NCBI RefSeq assembly: GCF_900172255.1
Contig: NZ_FWFU01000004.1
Location: forward strand, 248,001 to 312,000
Direction: 5' to 3'
Source of the DNA: Roseovarius halotolerans
Lineage (GTDB): Bacteria > Pseudomonadota > Alphaproteobacteria > Rhodobacterales > Rhodobacteraceae
DNA length: 64,000 nucleotides
Part shown: piece after piece, positions 1 through 9,239 of the stretch
Layout of the letters: each line of letters begins with the position of its first letter
Numbering within the stretch: the stretch's first letter is position 1
Program-made: the position numbers and the translations under genes
The notes under the pieces: generated by a model
Told to the model about the DNA's origin: nothing
Databases searched by the model: none
The model's input: the letters and a program-made list of their open reading frames with translations, nothing else

Positions 1-495
1 GATCACGTTCACCCGGTCCTCGGACTTGCCCAGACCGGCAAAGCTCATCGTCGTGCCCGGCGCGAAACCCTGCGGGTTCTCAAGGAAGTGATAGAGGTTC
101 TCGGGCGTCCAGACCTCGACGACCTGTTCAAGCGCCCCCGAATATCCGTAACCCTCGGCGGTATCCACCGTGCGCCCGACGACACCATAAAGATACGGGC
201 CGGTGCTGTTCACACCTTCCTCGAGCTTGTGGCAGGCCTTGCACTTGTTGAACACGCGTTCGCCCTTGCCGGGATCGGCCGAAGCGTAACGTTCGGCAAA
301 GCTGGGGCCTTCCTCGGCCTCAGCCGCGTCACCCTCGTCGCCGCCTGTCTCGATCACATAGCCGGCCTGGTGGTCCTCGCCGTGGCCGCCACCGGTGTGA
401 TAGATCAGCTCGGACGCCCAACCGCCCAGCAGAAAGATCAGAAGCGTGCCGCACAGGGCGCCAACGACCTTCGTGAATGTCATCGTATCGAACAT
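1..495 (-). CDS. cycM: Membrane-bound cytochrome c (CycM-type c552), 3' end outside window
   Basis: Electron carrier linking the bc1 complex to cytochrome oxidase in the periplasm, anchored in the inner membrane. The first 30 residues form one hydrophobic segment (residues 7-26, uncleaved anchor). An acidic, Gly-rich linker follows, then a class I cytochrome c domain with heme motif CKACH at residues 85-89 and the later GTTMSFAGL stretch, whose Met is the likely second heme ligand. The start ATG at 495 gives MFDTMTFTK, as I recall for Paracoccus and Rhodobacter CycM. The 165 visible codons are nearly the full length expected (about 175), so only a short C-terminal piece is missing. It is divergent from pheA. 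Confidence 0.88.
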   Translation of the reverse strand, partial: MFDTMTFTKVVGALCGTLLIFLLGGWASELIYHTGGGHGEDHQAGYVIETGGDEGDAAEAEEGPSFAERYASADPGKGERVFNKCKACHKLEEGVNSTGPYLYGVVGRTVDTAEGYGYSGALEQVVEVWTPENLYHFLENPQGFAPGTTMSFAGLGKSEDRVNVI

Positions 496-617
496 GAGCC
501 CGTTTCCCGTTAGTATCTGTCGCGCGGTATCTATCCGCTTCCCCTTGTCCGGCGCAAGGTGTAGTTTGCGCGACCAAACGCCCCGACCTTCGGGTATTCT
601 GACAGGAAAAGCCATCC

Positions 618-1451
618 ATGACCAAACGCATTGCCTTCCAGGGCGAGCCCGGAGCCTATTCGCACCAGGCCTGCCACGAAACCTATCCTCACCTGGAAGC
701 AATGCCCTGCCGCACGTTCGAGGATGCCATCGACGCGGTGCGCGAAGGCCGTGCAGAACTGGCCATGCTCCCGGTCGAGAATTCCACCTTCGGGCGAGTC
801 GCGGACATCCACCACCTCCTGCCCGAATCCGGGCTGCACATCATCGCCGAGGCCTTCGTGCGGGTGCATATCAACCTTCTGGCGCTGCCCGGCACCCGCC
901 TTGAATCGGTGAAACGCGCCATGAGCCACACCATGCTGCTGGGCCAGTGCCGCAACTTTCTCAGCCAGCACGACATCCGCCGCGTGACCGGCGCAGACAC
1001 CGCCGGTTCGGCCCGCCACGTCGCCGAACTCGAGGAACCCGACCTCGCCGCCCTCGCCAGCGAACTCGCCGGCGAGATCTACGGCCTCGACGTGCTGGCC
1101 CGCAACATCGAGGACGAGGGCAACAACACCACCCGATTCCTGGTGATGGCGCGCGAACCCGACATGACCCGGCGCGGCGATGACGGCATGATGACCTCTT
1201 TCGTCTTCGAGGTGCGCAACATCCCGGCGGCGCTCTACAAGGCGATGGGTGGCTTCGCCACCAATGGGGTGAACATGACCAAGCTCGAAAGCTACATGGT
1301 CGACGGCTCCTTCACCGCGACCCGCTTCTATGCCGATATCGAGGGCCATCCTGACGATCCGGGCGTGCGCCGCGCGCTCGACGAGCTGGATTACTTCACC
1401 TCCGAGGTGAACCTGCTGGGCGTCTACCCCGCCGATCCCCGGCGCCACTGA
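618..1451 (+). CDS. pheA: Prephenate dehydratase
   Basis: Converts prephenate to phenylpyruvate in phenylalanine synthesis; cytosolic. This is the monofunctional form, 277 aa, without chorismate mutase. The catalytic domain covers residues 4-180: it opens with IAFQGEPGAYSH, has LPVENSTFG at 51-59, and carries the catalytic TRF motif at 172-174. A C-terminal ACT domain (about 193-270) contains NMTKLESY, the usual phenylalanine-binding feedback region. The ATG at 618 starts directly at the conserved N-terminus. Lies divergent from cycM, an arrangement I know from other Rhodobacteraceae. Confidence 0.96.
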   Translation: MTKRIAFQGEPGAYSHQACHETYPHLEAMPCRTFEDAIDAVREGRAELAMLPVENSTFGRVADIHHLLPESGLHIIAEAFVRVHINLLALPGTRLESVKRAMSHTMLLGQCRNFLSQHDIRRVTGADTAGSARHVAELEEPDLAALASELAGEIYGLDVLARNIEDEGNNTTRFLVMAREPDMTRRGDDGMMTSFVFEVRNIPAALYKAMGGFATNGVNMTKLESYMVDGSFTATRFYADIEGHPDDPGVRRALDELDYFTSEVNLLGVYPADPRRH

Positions 1452-1457
1452 CGCCGC

Positions 1458-1925
1458 TCAGGCGGTCCGCTTGAACCGCTCTTCCATGTCGGTGGCATAT
1501 TCCGTCACGCGCTTGCGCATCCGCCGGGTCAGGTTCTTTCGCGCCAGCTTCATCGACTGCACCATCAACCGCCCCGACAGGGTTTTCGGCTCCATCGACA
1601 TGGCGATATTGATGCGGGTGCGGTTGCGCGACAGCGCCACCAGGTCGATCACCATTTCCCCGCCGATCGACGGCGCGCGCGAGGCGATGACCAGCCCGTT
1701 GGGCGGATCGAGCCGCGTCACCTCGATCTGGACCTTTCGCAGCTTGCCGCGCAGCTTGAAGCTTACGTCCCAGGCCAGATCGGGCGCCAACGCGGTCGGG
1801 CTGTTGACGCTCACCACCTCGGCGCCGCGCCGCAGCGCCTGACGCTCGAATCCCGGGAAATCGGTGACCTGCTCGTAAACGAACGCGATCGGTGCCTCGA
1901 TATCCTCTTGGGCGCTCATCTTCAT
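1458..1925 (-). CDS. SRPBCC-fold protein
   Basis: A 155-aa protein with the pattern of the polyketide-cyclase/START-like SRPBCC fold: an N-terminal strand followed by IEAPIAFVYEQVTDFPGFE, several alternating beta strands, and a long basic C-terminal helix (residues 118-153). These proteins bind hydrophobic ligands, but the ligand here cannot be inferred. GAAGGG lies 9 bases before the ATG at 1925; a second ATG two codons later is also possible. Ends 6 bp from the convergent pheA. No signal peptide, so cytosolic. Confidence 0.72.
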   Translation of the reverse strand: MKMSAQEDIEAPIAFVYEQVTDFPGFERQALRRGAEVVSVNSPTALAPDLAWDVSFKLRGKLRKVQIEVTRLDPPNGLVIASRAPSIGGEMVIDLVALSRNRTRINIAMSMEPKTLSGRLMVQSMKLARKNLTRRMRKRVTEYATDMEERFKRTA

Positions 1926-1996
1926 TCCGGTGACCCTTCTTTCCGGCGCTGGTTACACCCGGCGCGAACTGGTGAGATACGGCGCATATAGTTCCC

Positions 1997-2980
1997 TCAA
2001 ACCAGCGTATCCGCAAGCCAGTTGCGCAGCAGGAAATGCGCGATCGCACCCTTGCGGGCGGGGGAAAGGAACGGATGCTCGCCTGCAAAGGCCTGCATGA
2101 TGTCTTCGCGACTCAACCATAGGGCGTCGTCGATCTCGACCGGGTCGATGATGATCTCGTCGCTCAGCGCCTCGCCCCGGCACCCGATCATCAACGACGC
2201 CGGAAACGCCCAGGGCTGGCTGGCAAGATATCCGACCTCTCCGACCCTGACGCCGGTCTCCTCGAGAACCTCGCGCCGCACCGCCGCCTCGATGGTCTCG
2301 CCCGGCTCCACGAACCCCGCCAGCAACGAATACATGCCCTCGGGCCAGCCATGCGAGCGCCCCATCAGCACCCGGTTGCCGCGGGTGATCAGCATGATCA
2401 CCACCGGATCGGTGCGGGGAAAATGCTGCCCGCCGCAGGCGCCGCAGATCCGCGTCCAGCCCGATTGCTCCATGCGGCTTTCCGCGCCGCAACGCGCACA
2501 GAAACGATGCGTCCCATGCCAGCCCAGAATGGCCTTGCCGGTCGCCGCCAGCTCGGCATCCCGCACATCGAGCCACGTCATCACCCGCCGCAATTCAGCG
2601 AAAACACAGTCCTCGGGCAGGTCGGGATGGCGCTGCTCGCTGAGGTCCACAAACTGCCCCAGCGCAGCATCGTCCAGCCCCTCTGGCACCCAGCCCGAAA
2701 TGTCGTGGATGAACACCAGCCGCCCCGCGTCGCGCCCCAACAGGACCGGCGGCGCGACCGACTGCATCAGAACCGGATGATCCATCGCCAACCGCACAAG
2801 ACGGGCCGCGCCCGGCGCGCCCTGCTCCAGCCCGTTGACCAGCGGCTTGCCGCGCCAGCTCACCAGCGTTTCGGCCTTGCCCGCCGCGATCCAGTCGTCC
2901 AGCGTCGCCGCATCGCCGCGCAGCTCCGCCGCCCGATCCAGGCCCGATCCCCCGAACGTCACCGTCTCGGCATGTCTCAT
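1997..2980 (-). CDS. nudC: NAD(+) diphosphatase NudC
   Basis: Nudix hydrolase that splits NADH or NAD to NMN(H) and AMP; the E. coli enzyme also removes NAD caps from RNA. The 327-aa protein has the family's zinc ribbon (Cys161, Cys164, Cys179, Cys182), a complete Nudix box at 222-244 (G-x5-E-x7-REV-x-EE-x-G) and the NudC signature SQPWAFPASLM at 254-264. I chose the ATG at 2980 because AGGGAGA sits just before it; the reading frame stays open 40 codons upstream, but that part has no ribosome binding site and no family similarity. Divergent from the nucleotidase gene. Confidence 0.93.
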   Translation of the reverse strand: MRHAETVTFGGSGLDRAAELRGDAATLDDWIAAGKAETLVSWRGKPLVNGLEQGAPGAARLVRLAMDHPVLMQSVAPPVLLGRDAGRLVFIHDISGWVPEGLDDAALGQFVDLSEQRHPDLPEDCVFAELRRVMTWLDVRDAELAATGKAILGWHGTHRFCARCGAESRMEQSGWTRICGACGGQHFPRTDPVVIMLITRGNRVLMGRSHGWPEGMYSLLAGFVEPGETIEAAVRREVLEETGVRVGEVGYLASQPWAFPASLMIGCRGEALSDEIIIDPVEIDDALWLSREDIMQAFAGEHPFLSPARKGAIAHFLLRNWLADTLV

Positions 2981-3094
2981 CGCGCATCTCCCTCGCCCAA
3001 TCAGGTGCCACGTTCCGCGCATGGCGGCAAGCCTCGGATGCAGGCGCCCGGATAGCGAATTCTCGTTAAAGTTGTTTGCAACACTTCCAAAGCA

Positions 3095-5137
3095 GTGCAT
3101 ACTCCGGGCGTTGACCAGTTGTTTGTCGCTGCGGCACCCTGCCGCGGTCCTGTCCGAGTTTCACCATGCCCCAGTTCCCAAAACAACGAACTCCAAGTGA
3201 CCCGACCGTTCAATCACCGGACGGGGCCTGACGCCCCGTCCTCTGCCACCCTGCATCTGCGGCTGCTGGAAACGACCGATCTTCACGGGCACGTCATGCC
3301 GTTCGATTACCACTCCGGACAGGACGGCAGGCCGCTCGGCCTGGCGCGCCTTGCCACGCTCATCCGCGAGGCCCGCGCCGAGGCCGACAATTGCCTGCTC
3401 TTCGACAATGGCGATTTTCTTCAGGGCACCCCGCTCAGCGACATGACCGGCCAGTCAGATGACTGGGACGGCCCGAACCCCGTGATCGCGGCGATGAACG
3501 CGCTGGATTATGACGCCGTCGGACTGGGCAACCATGAATTCAACTTCGGACTGCCCGCCCTTGCCCGCGCGCTGGCATCAGCGCGCTTTCCGGCCACATG
3601 CGCCAATGTCGCTGCGCTTGACGGCGTATCGCTCCCCTTCGCGCCCACGCTGATGCTGCAACGCCGCCTCACCGACACCGCCGGGCAGGCGCATGATCTG
3701 CGGATCGGCGTGATCGGGCTGGTGCCACCGCAGATCGCTATCTGGGACCGCCACCACCTGCAGGGGCGCCTAAACTGCGCAGGCATCACGCAGACCGCCC
3801 GCCGCCTCGTGCCGGGCCTGCGCGCCGCCGGGGCCGACCTGGTAATCGCCCTGGCCCATACCGGCATTGACGACGGCCCCGACCATCCCGGCCTTGAAAA
3901 CGCCGCCCTGCCGCTCTCACGGGTGCCCGGCATCGACGCGGTGCTGGCCGGTCACAGCCACCGCCTGTTTCCCGGCCCCGATCACGAGGGCATCCCCGGT
4001 GTCAGCGCCGAACATGGCAGCCTGAACGGCGTGCCCGCGATCATGGCGGGTTTTGCAGGTTCGCATCTCGGGGTGCTCGACCTCATGCTGACGCATGGCC
4101 GCGACGGCTGGCGCATCCGCTCCCATCACGCTGCGCTGCGCCCCCTGCACCCCGGCAGCGGCGCACCGCCCGCCGCCGCCGATCCCGCCGTGGTCCATTC
4201 CGTGGCGGGCGCGCATCGCACGACCGTGCAGCTCGTCGATCGCCCGCTTGGCACCACCTCGTCAGCATTGCACACCTACCTTGCCCTTGTGCGCGACGAT
4301 CCCGCCCTCCGTCTCGTCAACGCCGCCCAGACCGGCGCGCTCGCCCGCGCCGTGGCGGGCACGCCCGACAGCGCCCTGCAGATCCTTTCGGCCACCGCAC
4401 CTTTCCGCACGGGCGGGCGCGCCGGGCCGCATCACTTCACGGATATTCCCGCCGGCCCTGTGCGGCTTCGCAATGTGGCCGATCTTTATGCCTTTCCCAA
4501 TACGTTGGTCGGCGCACGCATTACCGGCGCGGACCTCCTGGAATGGCTCGAACGCGCCGCAAGCTGTTTTCACCGCCTGCTGCCGGGGATCGCCGATCAA
4601 CCGATTGTCGATCCGGTCTCCCCCGGCCACGCCTTTGACGTGATCTCAGGCGTCTCCTATCGCATCGACCTGTCTCAGCCCCCACGCTACGCCCCTGGCG
4701 GAGAGATCCTGAATCCCGACTCCCATCGCCTGCGGGAGCTTCGCCACCAGGGGCGCCCCGTCACCAGCGATGACCGCTTCCTCATTGCCACCAATGAATA
4801 CCGCGCCGCGGGCGGCGGACCTTACCGGGCGCTGCCAGAGGCCGCGATCGTCCATCGCTCCAAGACCCCGGTGCGTGATCTGCTGGCGCGCCATATCCGC
4901 AAAGGCACCACGCCGCTGACCTTGCCCTTGTCGCTGTCCTGCGATCCGGGCTGGGCCTTCTGTCCGATGCCGCCGGGCACCAGCGCCCTCGCCCAGACCG
5001 GCCCCGGCCTGCGCAACCACCCAGCCGACATCGATGCGCTTGCGGCTACCGACCTTGGCGACACGCCCGATGGCTTTCTCAGCCTGCGCGTGCCGCTCGG
5101 CCCCGAAAGCCCCGCCACACGCGCGCCACGCGCCTGA
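3095..5137 (+). CDS. 2',3'-cyclic-nucleotide 2'-phosphodiesterase / 3'-nucleotidase (CpdB-like)
   Basis: Hydrolyses 2',3'-cyclic nucleotides and 3'-nucleotides. Numbered from the ATG at 3095, the calcineurin-like metal centre shows as TDLHGH (61-66), FDNGDF (103-108), GNHEFNFG (145-152) and a later GHSHR; the 5'-nucleotidase C-terminal domain follows. The start is uncertain: neither the ATG at 3095 nor the in-frame GTG at 3197 has a good ribosome binding site. The GTG would give 646 aa, closer to usual family length, and begins just before the first conserved strand. With either start I see no signal peptide, which is unusual because E. coli CpdB is periplasmic. Confidence 0.85.
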   Translation: MHTPGVDQLFVAAAPCRGPVRVSPCPSSQNNELQVTRPFNHRTGPDAPSSATLHLRLLETTDLHGHVMPFDYHSGQDGRPLGLARLATLIREARAEADNCLLFDNGDFLQGTPLSDMTGQSDDWDGPNPVIAAMNALDYDAVGLGNHEFNFGLPALARALASARFPATCANVAALDGVSLPFAPTLMLQRRLTDTAGQAHDLRIGVIGLVPPQIAIWDRHHLQGRLNCAGITQTARRLVPGLRAAGADLVIALAHTGIDDGPDHPGLENAALPLSRVPGIDAVLAGHSHRLFPGPDHEGIPGVSAEHGSLNGVPAIMAGFAGSHLGVLDLMLTHGRDGWRIRSHHAALRPLHPGSGAPPAAADPAVVHSVAGAHRTTVQLVDRPLGTTSSALHTYLALVRDDPALRLVNAAQTGALARAVAGTPDSALQILSATAPFRTGGRAGPHHFTDIPAGPVRLRNVADLYAFPNTLVGARITGADLLEWLERAASCFHRLLPGIADQPIVDPVSPGHAFDVISGVSYRIDLSQPPRYAPGGEILNPDSHRLRELRHQGRPVTSDDRFLIATNEYRAAGGGPYRALPEAAIVHRSKTPVRDLLARHIRKGTTPLTLPLSLSCDPGWAFCPMPPGTSALAQTGPGLRNHPADIDALAATDLGDTPDGFLSLRVPLGPESPATRAPRA

Positions 5138-5174
5138 CCCCTTGCGAATCCGCTTCAGGACGCCTAGGTAGGCC

Positions 5175-5272
5175 TCGAGAGGTTGGCGCGGGCAGGCACC
5201 TCGCCAACCCGGTCAGGTCCGGAAGGAAGCAGCCGTAACGAGCCACGCTTGGGTCGTTGTCCAACCTCTCAC
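5175..5272 (+). ncRNA. ffs: Signal recognition particle RNA (small bacterial type, 4.5S)
   Basis: RNA component of the SRP, which binds Ffh and targets nascent membrane proteins to FtsY. The plus strand carries the universal domain IV signature GGTCAGGTCCGGAAGGAAGC at 5211-5230. The ends pair: GAGAGGTTGG (5177-5186) with CCAACCTCTC (5261-5270), making one long hairpin of about 97 nt, the usual size in Alphaproteobacteria. A T-rich stretch follows at 5274-5284 and may end transcription. The exact ends are estimated. Confidence 0.93.
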
Positions 5273-5392
5273 CTTTCCTTTTTCCCCGTCGTTCTGTCAT
5301 GCCGCCCCATCACGGCGCGATCCTTCTGTACGGATCAGGCGGGCATTTTGTACCGAATGCAACGCACGCCCTGTTCATCCGGTGGGTTTCAG

Positions 5393-5463
5393 TGCGCGAT
5401 ACCGATGCGATACCGACGTGATCCCGATGCGATACAGATCGCCGTTTTGGTTGTTTACCAATA
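5393..5463. repeat. Intergenic repeat, GATACCGACGTGAT family (copy 1)
   Basis: Tandem short units around GCGATACCGA and GCGATACCGACGTGAT, then GATGCGATACAGAT and a T-rich tail. Copies 2 and 3 lie at about 38031-38113 and 40428-40497. This one sits between the SRP RNA gene and the convergent phosphatase gene. Function unknown. Confidence 0.7.
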
Positions 5464-5465
5464 CC

Positions 5466-5969
5466 TTAGGGCTGATTCGGCCCCTCCGCGGCCCGAAGCG
5501 CCCACGCATGCTGCTCCGCCGTCTCGACCGCACATGGCCGGATCGCCCGCAACCGCGCCAGCGCTGCCTCCGGCGCCTCTCCCGCCTCGATCATCAACCG
5601 CAGCGCCGCCATCCCCGAGCGCCCACAGCCGCCCAAGCAATGCACCAGCACCCGCCCCCGCCCCTGCAAAGCCGCCAGCGCGGCATGGCTGGCCGCGTGC
5701 CAGGCCTCGGTGGCCTCGGGGCCGGGGATGTCCATATCCGTGACCGGCACATGCGCCCAGCGCGTGCCCATGTCCTGAACATCGCCTGCCAGATTGCCCG
5801 CCCCGTGTCCGGCCAGCTCCGGCTGCGTGACCATCGAGATCACCAGCGCCGGCTTCCAGTCGCGCAGATGCGCAAGGTCCTCGACGTAATGACCACCGCG
5901 CCCCGGCATCGGCGCAATCGCCAGAATCCCGTCCGAGACCTTGAGGGCGTGAATAATGAAACCCGTCAT
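5466..5969 (-). CDS. Dual-specificity / tyrosine phosphatase-like protein
   Basis: A 167-aa single-domain member of the cysteine-based phosphatase superfamily. The P-loop HCLGGCGRSG lies at about residues 109-118 and matches HC-x5-R-[ST], with the catalytic Cys and Arg both present. An upstream Asp in the PVTDMDIPGPE stretch could be the general acid. It most resembles small bacterial dual-specificity phosphatases; the substrate is unknown. No signal peptide. It stands alone between a repeat-bearing intergenic region and dnaX. Confidence 0.8.
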   Translation of the reverse strand: MTGFIIHALKVSDGILAIAPMPGRGGHYVEDLAHLRDWKPALVISMVTQPELAGHGAGNLAGDVQDMGTRWAHVPVTDMDIPGPEATEAWHAASHAALAALQGRGRVLVHCLGGCGRSGMAALRLMIEAGEAPEAALARLRAIRPCAVETAEQHAWALRAAEGPNQP

Positions 5970-6211
5970 CTTTTCAATACTTTACAGGCGTGTGGCCGCA
6001 TGAATGATTGCCGCCGCCCATGTCCTCCCCGCTTCCTTACTGCCGTTTCGCGCGTGGGTCGATATCGGCAGGTATCCCTGAAAGCAGCTTTGCCGCAGTG
6101 CGCTTCAAAAGCAAGTTGCGCGCATGATGCCGCGTCGCGTCCTTACTGGTGGACGCCCCCCGCCCCCGGCTTTAGGCTGACACGCGACCTTGCGAATCCC
6201 AAAGGCCATAA

Positions 6212-8020
6212 ATGACCGACGCTCCCCTTGATGCAGCCGCCCCCGACGCGCCTGCCCGCCCCTATCAGGTTCTGGCCCGGAAATACCGGCCCGAGACCTT
6301 CGCCGATCTGGTGGGCCAGGACGCGATGGTGCGCACGCTCAAGAACGCGTTTCTCGCCGACCGGATCGCGCAGGCCTTCATCATGACCGGCATCCGTGGC
6401 ACCGGCAAGACCACCACCGCCCGGATCATCGCCAAGGGCATGAACTGCATCGGCCCAGACGGCCAGGGCGGCCCCACCACCGAACCCTGCGGCCAATGCG
6501 AACACTGCCGCGCGATTATGGAAGGCCGCCATGTGGACGTTCTCGAGATGGACGCCGCTAGCCGCACAGGCGTCGGCGATATCCGGGAAATCATTGATTC
6601 CGTTCACTATCGTGCCGCCAGCGCCCGCTACAAGATCTACATCATCGACGAGGTGCACATGCTCTCGACCAGCGCATTTAACGCGCTGCTCAAGACGCTT
6701 GAGGAACCCCCCGAGCATGTTAAGTTCATCTTCGCCACCACCGAGATCCGCAAGGTACCGGTGACCGTGCTCAGCCGCTGCCAGCGCTTCGATCTGCGCC
6801 GCATCGAACCCGAGTCGATGATCGCCCTACTGCGCCGCATCGCCGATGCCGAAAGCGCCTCCATCAGCGACGACGCCCTCGCGCTCATTACCCGCGCCGC
6901 CGAAGGCTCGGCCCGCGATGCCACCTCGCTGCTCGATCAGGCGATTTCCCACGGCGCAGGCGAGACCGGCGCCGACCAGGTGCGCGCCATGCTGGGCCTT
7001 GCCGACCGCGGTCGCGTGCTCGACCTTTTCGACCTTATCATGAAGGGCGATCCTGCCGGCGCCCTGACCGAACTTTCCTCCCAATATGCCGGTGGCGCCG
7101 ATCCGATGGCGGTGATGCGTGACCTTGCCGAAATCACCCACTGGGTCTCGGTGGTCAAGATCACCCCCGAAGCGGCCGAAGATCCCACCATCGGCCCCGA
7201 CGAGCGCGCCCGTGGCCGCGCGATGGCCGAAGCGCTGCCGATGCGGGTGCTGACGCGCATGTGGCAGATGCTTCTGAAGGCGCTCGACGAGGTGGCCGAG
7301 GCCCCCAACGCCATGATGGCCGCTGAAATGGCGGTGATCCGCCTCACCCATGTGGCCGACCTGCCCAGCCCCGAAGAACTCGTGCGCAAGCTGCGCGACA
7401 CGCCCCCGCCGCCCGCGACGCCGCCCTCCGGCCCAGGTGGCGCGCCCAGCGCAGGCAATGGCGCGGGCACCGCGCAAGGCGGCACCAGCGCCCAGGGAGC
7501 GCCCGCTCCCACCCATCGCGGCCCCTCCGGGCCGAGCGCCTCAAGCGGCAACCAGGCGCTCGCCCTCGCCCCCGAACAGGCGCTCGCCCATTACCCCAGC
7601 TTCACCCATGTGGTCGAACTGATCCGCGCCAACCGCGACGTGAAACTGCTGGTCGAGGTCGAGGCCCATCTGCGCCTCGCCTCCTATCGTCCGGGCCGGA
7701 TCGAGTTCCAGCCCACCGCCGACGCGCCCGCCGACCTCGCGCAGCGCCTCGGCGCGGCGCTGCAGCGCTGGACCGGGACGCGGTGGGGCGTCAGTCTGGT
7801 CAACGAGGGCGGCGGCGACACCATCGCCGAAACCCGCGACGCCGCCGACACCGCCCTGCGTGACGAAGCCGCCGGCCATCCGCTGGTTCAGGCGGTGCTC
7901 GCGGCTTTCCCCAGGGCGAAGATCACCAGCATCCGCACCGAAGAGGAAATCGCCGCCGATGCCGGTGCCGACGCCCTGCCCGAGGTCGAAGACGAATGGG
8001 ACCCTTTCGAGGAAGACTGA
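6212..8020 (+). CDS. dnaX: DNA polymerase III subunit gamma/tau
   Basis: Clamp-loader ATPase that loads the beta clamp and organises the replisome. The 602-aa protein has Walker A GIRGTGKT at 60-67, a zinc site with Cys79, Cys93, Cys96 and Cys99, Walker B DEVH at 146-149 and the sensor/SRC motif at 188-190. A Pro/Ala/Gly-rich linker (about 395-450) precedes a C-terminal tau-type domain ending in an acidic tail. I see no slippery A-rich site that would produce a short gamma form by frameshifting. First gene of a dnaX-ybaB-recR unit. Confidence 0.97.
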   Translation: MTDAPLDAAAPDAPARPYQVLARKYRPETFADLVGQDAMVRTLKNAFLADRIAQAFIMTGIRGTGKTTTARIIAKGMNCIGPDGQGGPTTEPCGQCEHCRAIMEGRHVDVLEMDAASRTGVGDIREIIDSVHYRAASARYKIYIIDEVHMLSTSAFNALLKTLEEPPEHVKFIFATTEIRKVPVTVLSRCQRFDLRRIEPESMIALLRRIADAESASISDDALALITRAAEGSARDATSLLDQAISHGAGETGADQVRAMLGLADRGRVLDLFDLIMKGDPAGALTELSSQYAGGADPMAVMRDLAEITHWVSVVKITPEAAEDPTIGPDERARGRAMAEALPMRVLTRMWQMLLKALDEVAEAPNAMMAAEMAVIRLTHVADLPSPEELVRKLRDTPPPPATPPSGPGGAPSAGNGAGTAQGGTSAQGAPAPTHRGPSGPSASSGNQALALAPEQALAHYPSFTHVVELIRANRDVKLLVEVEAHLRLASYRPGRIEFQPTADAPADLAQRLGAALQRWTGTRWGVSLVNEGGGDTIAETRDAADTALRDEAAGHPLVQAVLAAFPRAKITSIRTEEEIAADAGADALPEVEDEWDPFEED

Positions 8021-8141
8021 AAAACCGGCAGCAGCGCATAGCGCCTTGCCTGTCGCCGCGAACGACCCGATATGACCTGACGAGACACCACACACCGACA
8101 TGCCGGGCCACAAGACAGCCCGCCGAGCCAAGGAGACAGCA

Positions 8142-8486
8142 ATGTTCAAAGGATTGGGCCAGATGGGCGACATGGCCAAGATGATGAAGGCCGCCCAGGA
8201 CATGCAGCAGAAGATGGCCGAGCTGCAGGAAGACATGCACAACATCATCGTCGAGGGCGAATCCGGCGCCGGTCTGGTCAAGGCCAGCTGCACCGCCAAG
8301 GGCGAGCTGAAGGGGCTTGATATCGACCCGTCGATCTTCAATTCCGACGACAAGGAAGTCGTCGAAGACCTGATCCTCGCCGCTATCAAGGACGCGCAGG
8401 CCAAGGCCAGCGCCCGTGCCCAGGACGAAATGAACAAGCTCACCGAAGGTCTCGGCCTGCCCAAGGATATGAAACTGCCCTTCTGA
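8142..8486 (+). CDS. YbaB/EbfC family nucleoid-associated protein
   Basis: Small DNA-binding protein that coats the nucleoid; almost always encoded between dnaX and recR, as here. The 114-aa product starts MFKGLGQMGDMAKMMKAAQ and continues as a Met/Gln-rich amphipathic helix, with the conserved GLDIDPS stretch in the middle. AAGGAGACAGCA directly before the ATG at 8142 decides the start; the frame is open 14 codons further upstream, but that part is not conserved. Confidence 0.95.
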   Translation: MFKGLGQMGDMAKMMKAAQDMQQKMAELQEDMHNIIVEGESGAGLVKASCTAKGELKGLDIDPSIFNSDDKEVVEDLILAAIKDAQAKASARAQDEMNKLTEGLGLPKDMKLPF

Positions 8487-8489
8487 CCC

Positions 8490-8541
8490 GGCCTTCATCT
8501 TGCCCTCAATACTCCGGGGGCGTGGGGGCTGGCCCCCACGC
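8490..8541. repeat. Intergenic CTTCATCTTGCCC repeat with a strong hairpin
   Basis: Begins GGCCTTCATCTTGCCC, the core also seen at 40355 and 62683, and ends in a perfect 9-bp stem, GCGTGGGGG (8520-8528) and CCCCCACGC (8533-8541). No T-run follows, so it is not a classical terminator. It lies between ybaB and recR and could modulate recR expression. Confidence 0.6.
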
Positions 8542-8568
8542 CTGCCGCCAGCCACAGGCGCCTGACGT

Positions 8569-9162
8569 ATGAGTTCCAACCGCGACATCGACGCTCTGAT
8601 CGACATGATGGCCCGGCTTCCCGGCCTCGGCCCGCGCTCGGCGCGCCGTGCGGTTCTGCACCTGATCGCCAAGCGCGAGATGCAGCTCATGCCGCTGGCG
8701 GACCTCATGCACAAGGTCGCCGCCACCGCCCGCGAATGCCTCAATTGCGGCAATCTGGGCACCACCGACATCTGTGATATCTGCCTGTCCGAGAAACGTG
8801 CCAACGGCCAGATCTGCGTGGTCGAGGACGTGGCCGATCTCTGGGCGATGGAACGCGGCCATGCCTTCAAGGGGCGCTACCATGTGCTCGGCGGCACGCT
8901 GAGCGCGCTCGATCAGATCGGCCCGGAGGACCTGCGCATTCCGCAACTGGTGAACCGAATCGATGCCGAATCCGTCACCGAGGTGATCCTTGCCCTCAAT
9001 GCCACGGTCGACGGCCAGACCACGGCGCATTACATCGCTGATCAGCTCGAGGGACGGGTGACGCTGAGCTCGCTCGCGCAGGGCGTGCCGATCGGCGGCG
9101 AGCTCGATTATCTCGACGACGGCACGATCAGCGCCGCGCTCGCTGCGCGCAAACATCTCTGA
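8569..9162 (+). CDS. recR: Recombination mediator RecR
   Basis: Works with RecO to load RecA on SSB-coated gaps. At 197 aa it is typical length. A helix-hairpin-helix motif with [11 protein letters not shown] lies at about 17-27, a zinc finger has Cys57, Cys60, Cys69 and Cys72, and a Toprim domain covers about 80-175 with [15 protein letters not shown]-terminal stretch with GLVGL-like [16 protein letters not shown] follows. Third gene of the dnaX unit, separated from ybaB by a hairpin repeat. Confidence 0.97.
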   Translation: MSSNRDIDALIDMMARLPGLGPRSARRAVLHLIAKREMQLMPLADLMHKVAATARECLNCGNLGTTDICDICLSEKRANGQICVVEDVADLWAMERGHAFKGRYHVLGGTLSALDQIGPEDLRIPQLVNRIDAESVTEVILALNATVDGQTTAHYIADQLEGRVTLSSLAQGVPIGGELDYLDDGTISAALAARKHL

Positions 9163-9170
9163 AAGCCATC

Positions 9171-9203
9171 AAAAAACCCGACCACCCCTGGGGGCAGCCG
9201 GGT
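9171..9203 (-). terminator. Rho-independent terminator of trcR
   Basis: On the minus strand an ACCCG...CGGGT stem (9199-9203 with 9176-9180), with an inner CCCC/GGGG pairing, is followed by TTTTTT. It lies 37 bases beyond the trcR stop codon. The plus strand has no T-run, so it does not serve recR. Confidence 0.7.
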
Positions 9204-9239
9204 CATGATCCTGGCGTGGCGCGGAACGTGCGTCCGGCC

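Noticed and set aside
5382..6215. 277-codon plus-strand frame ending at the dnaX start (ATGA overlap)
   Set aside because: It begins inside an intergenic repeat and runs antisense to the phosphatase gene, whose HC-x5-R motif is intact; Arg/Pro/His-rich product without family features.
7380..7560. Programmed frameshift in dnaX giving a short gamma subunit
   Set aside because: The linker is Pro/Gly/Ala-coding and GC-rich; there is no A-run slippery heptamer.
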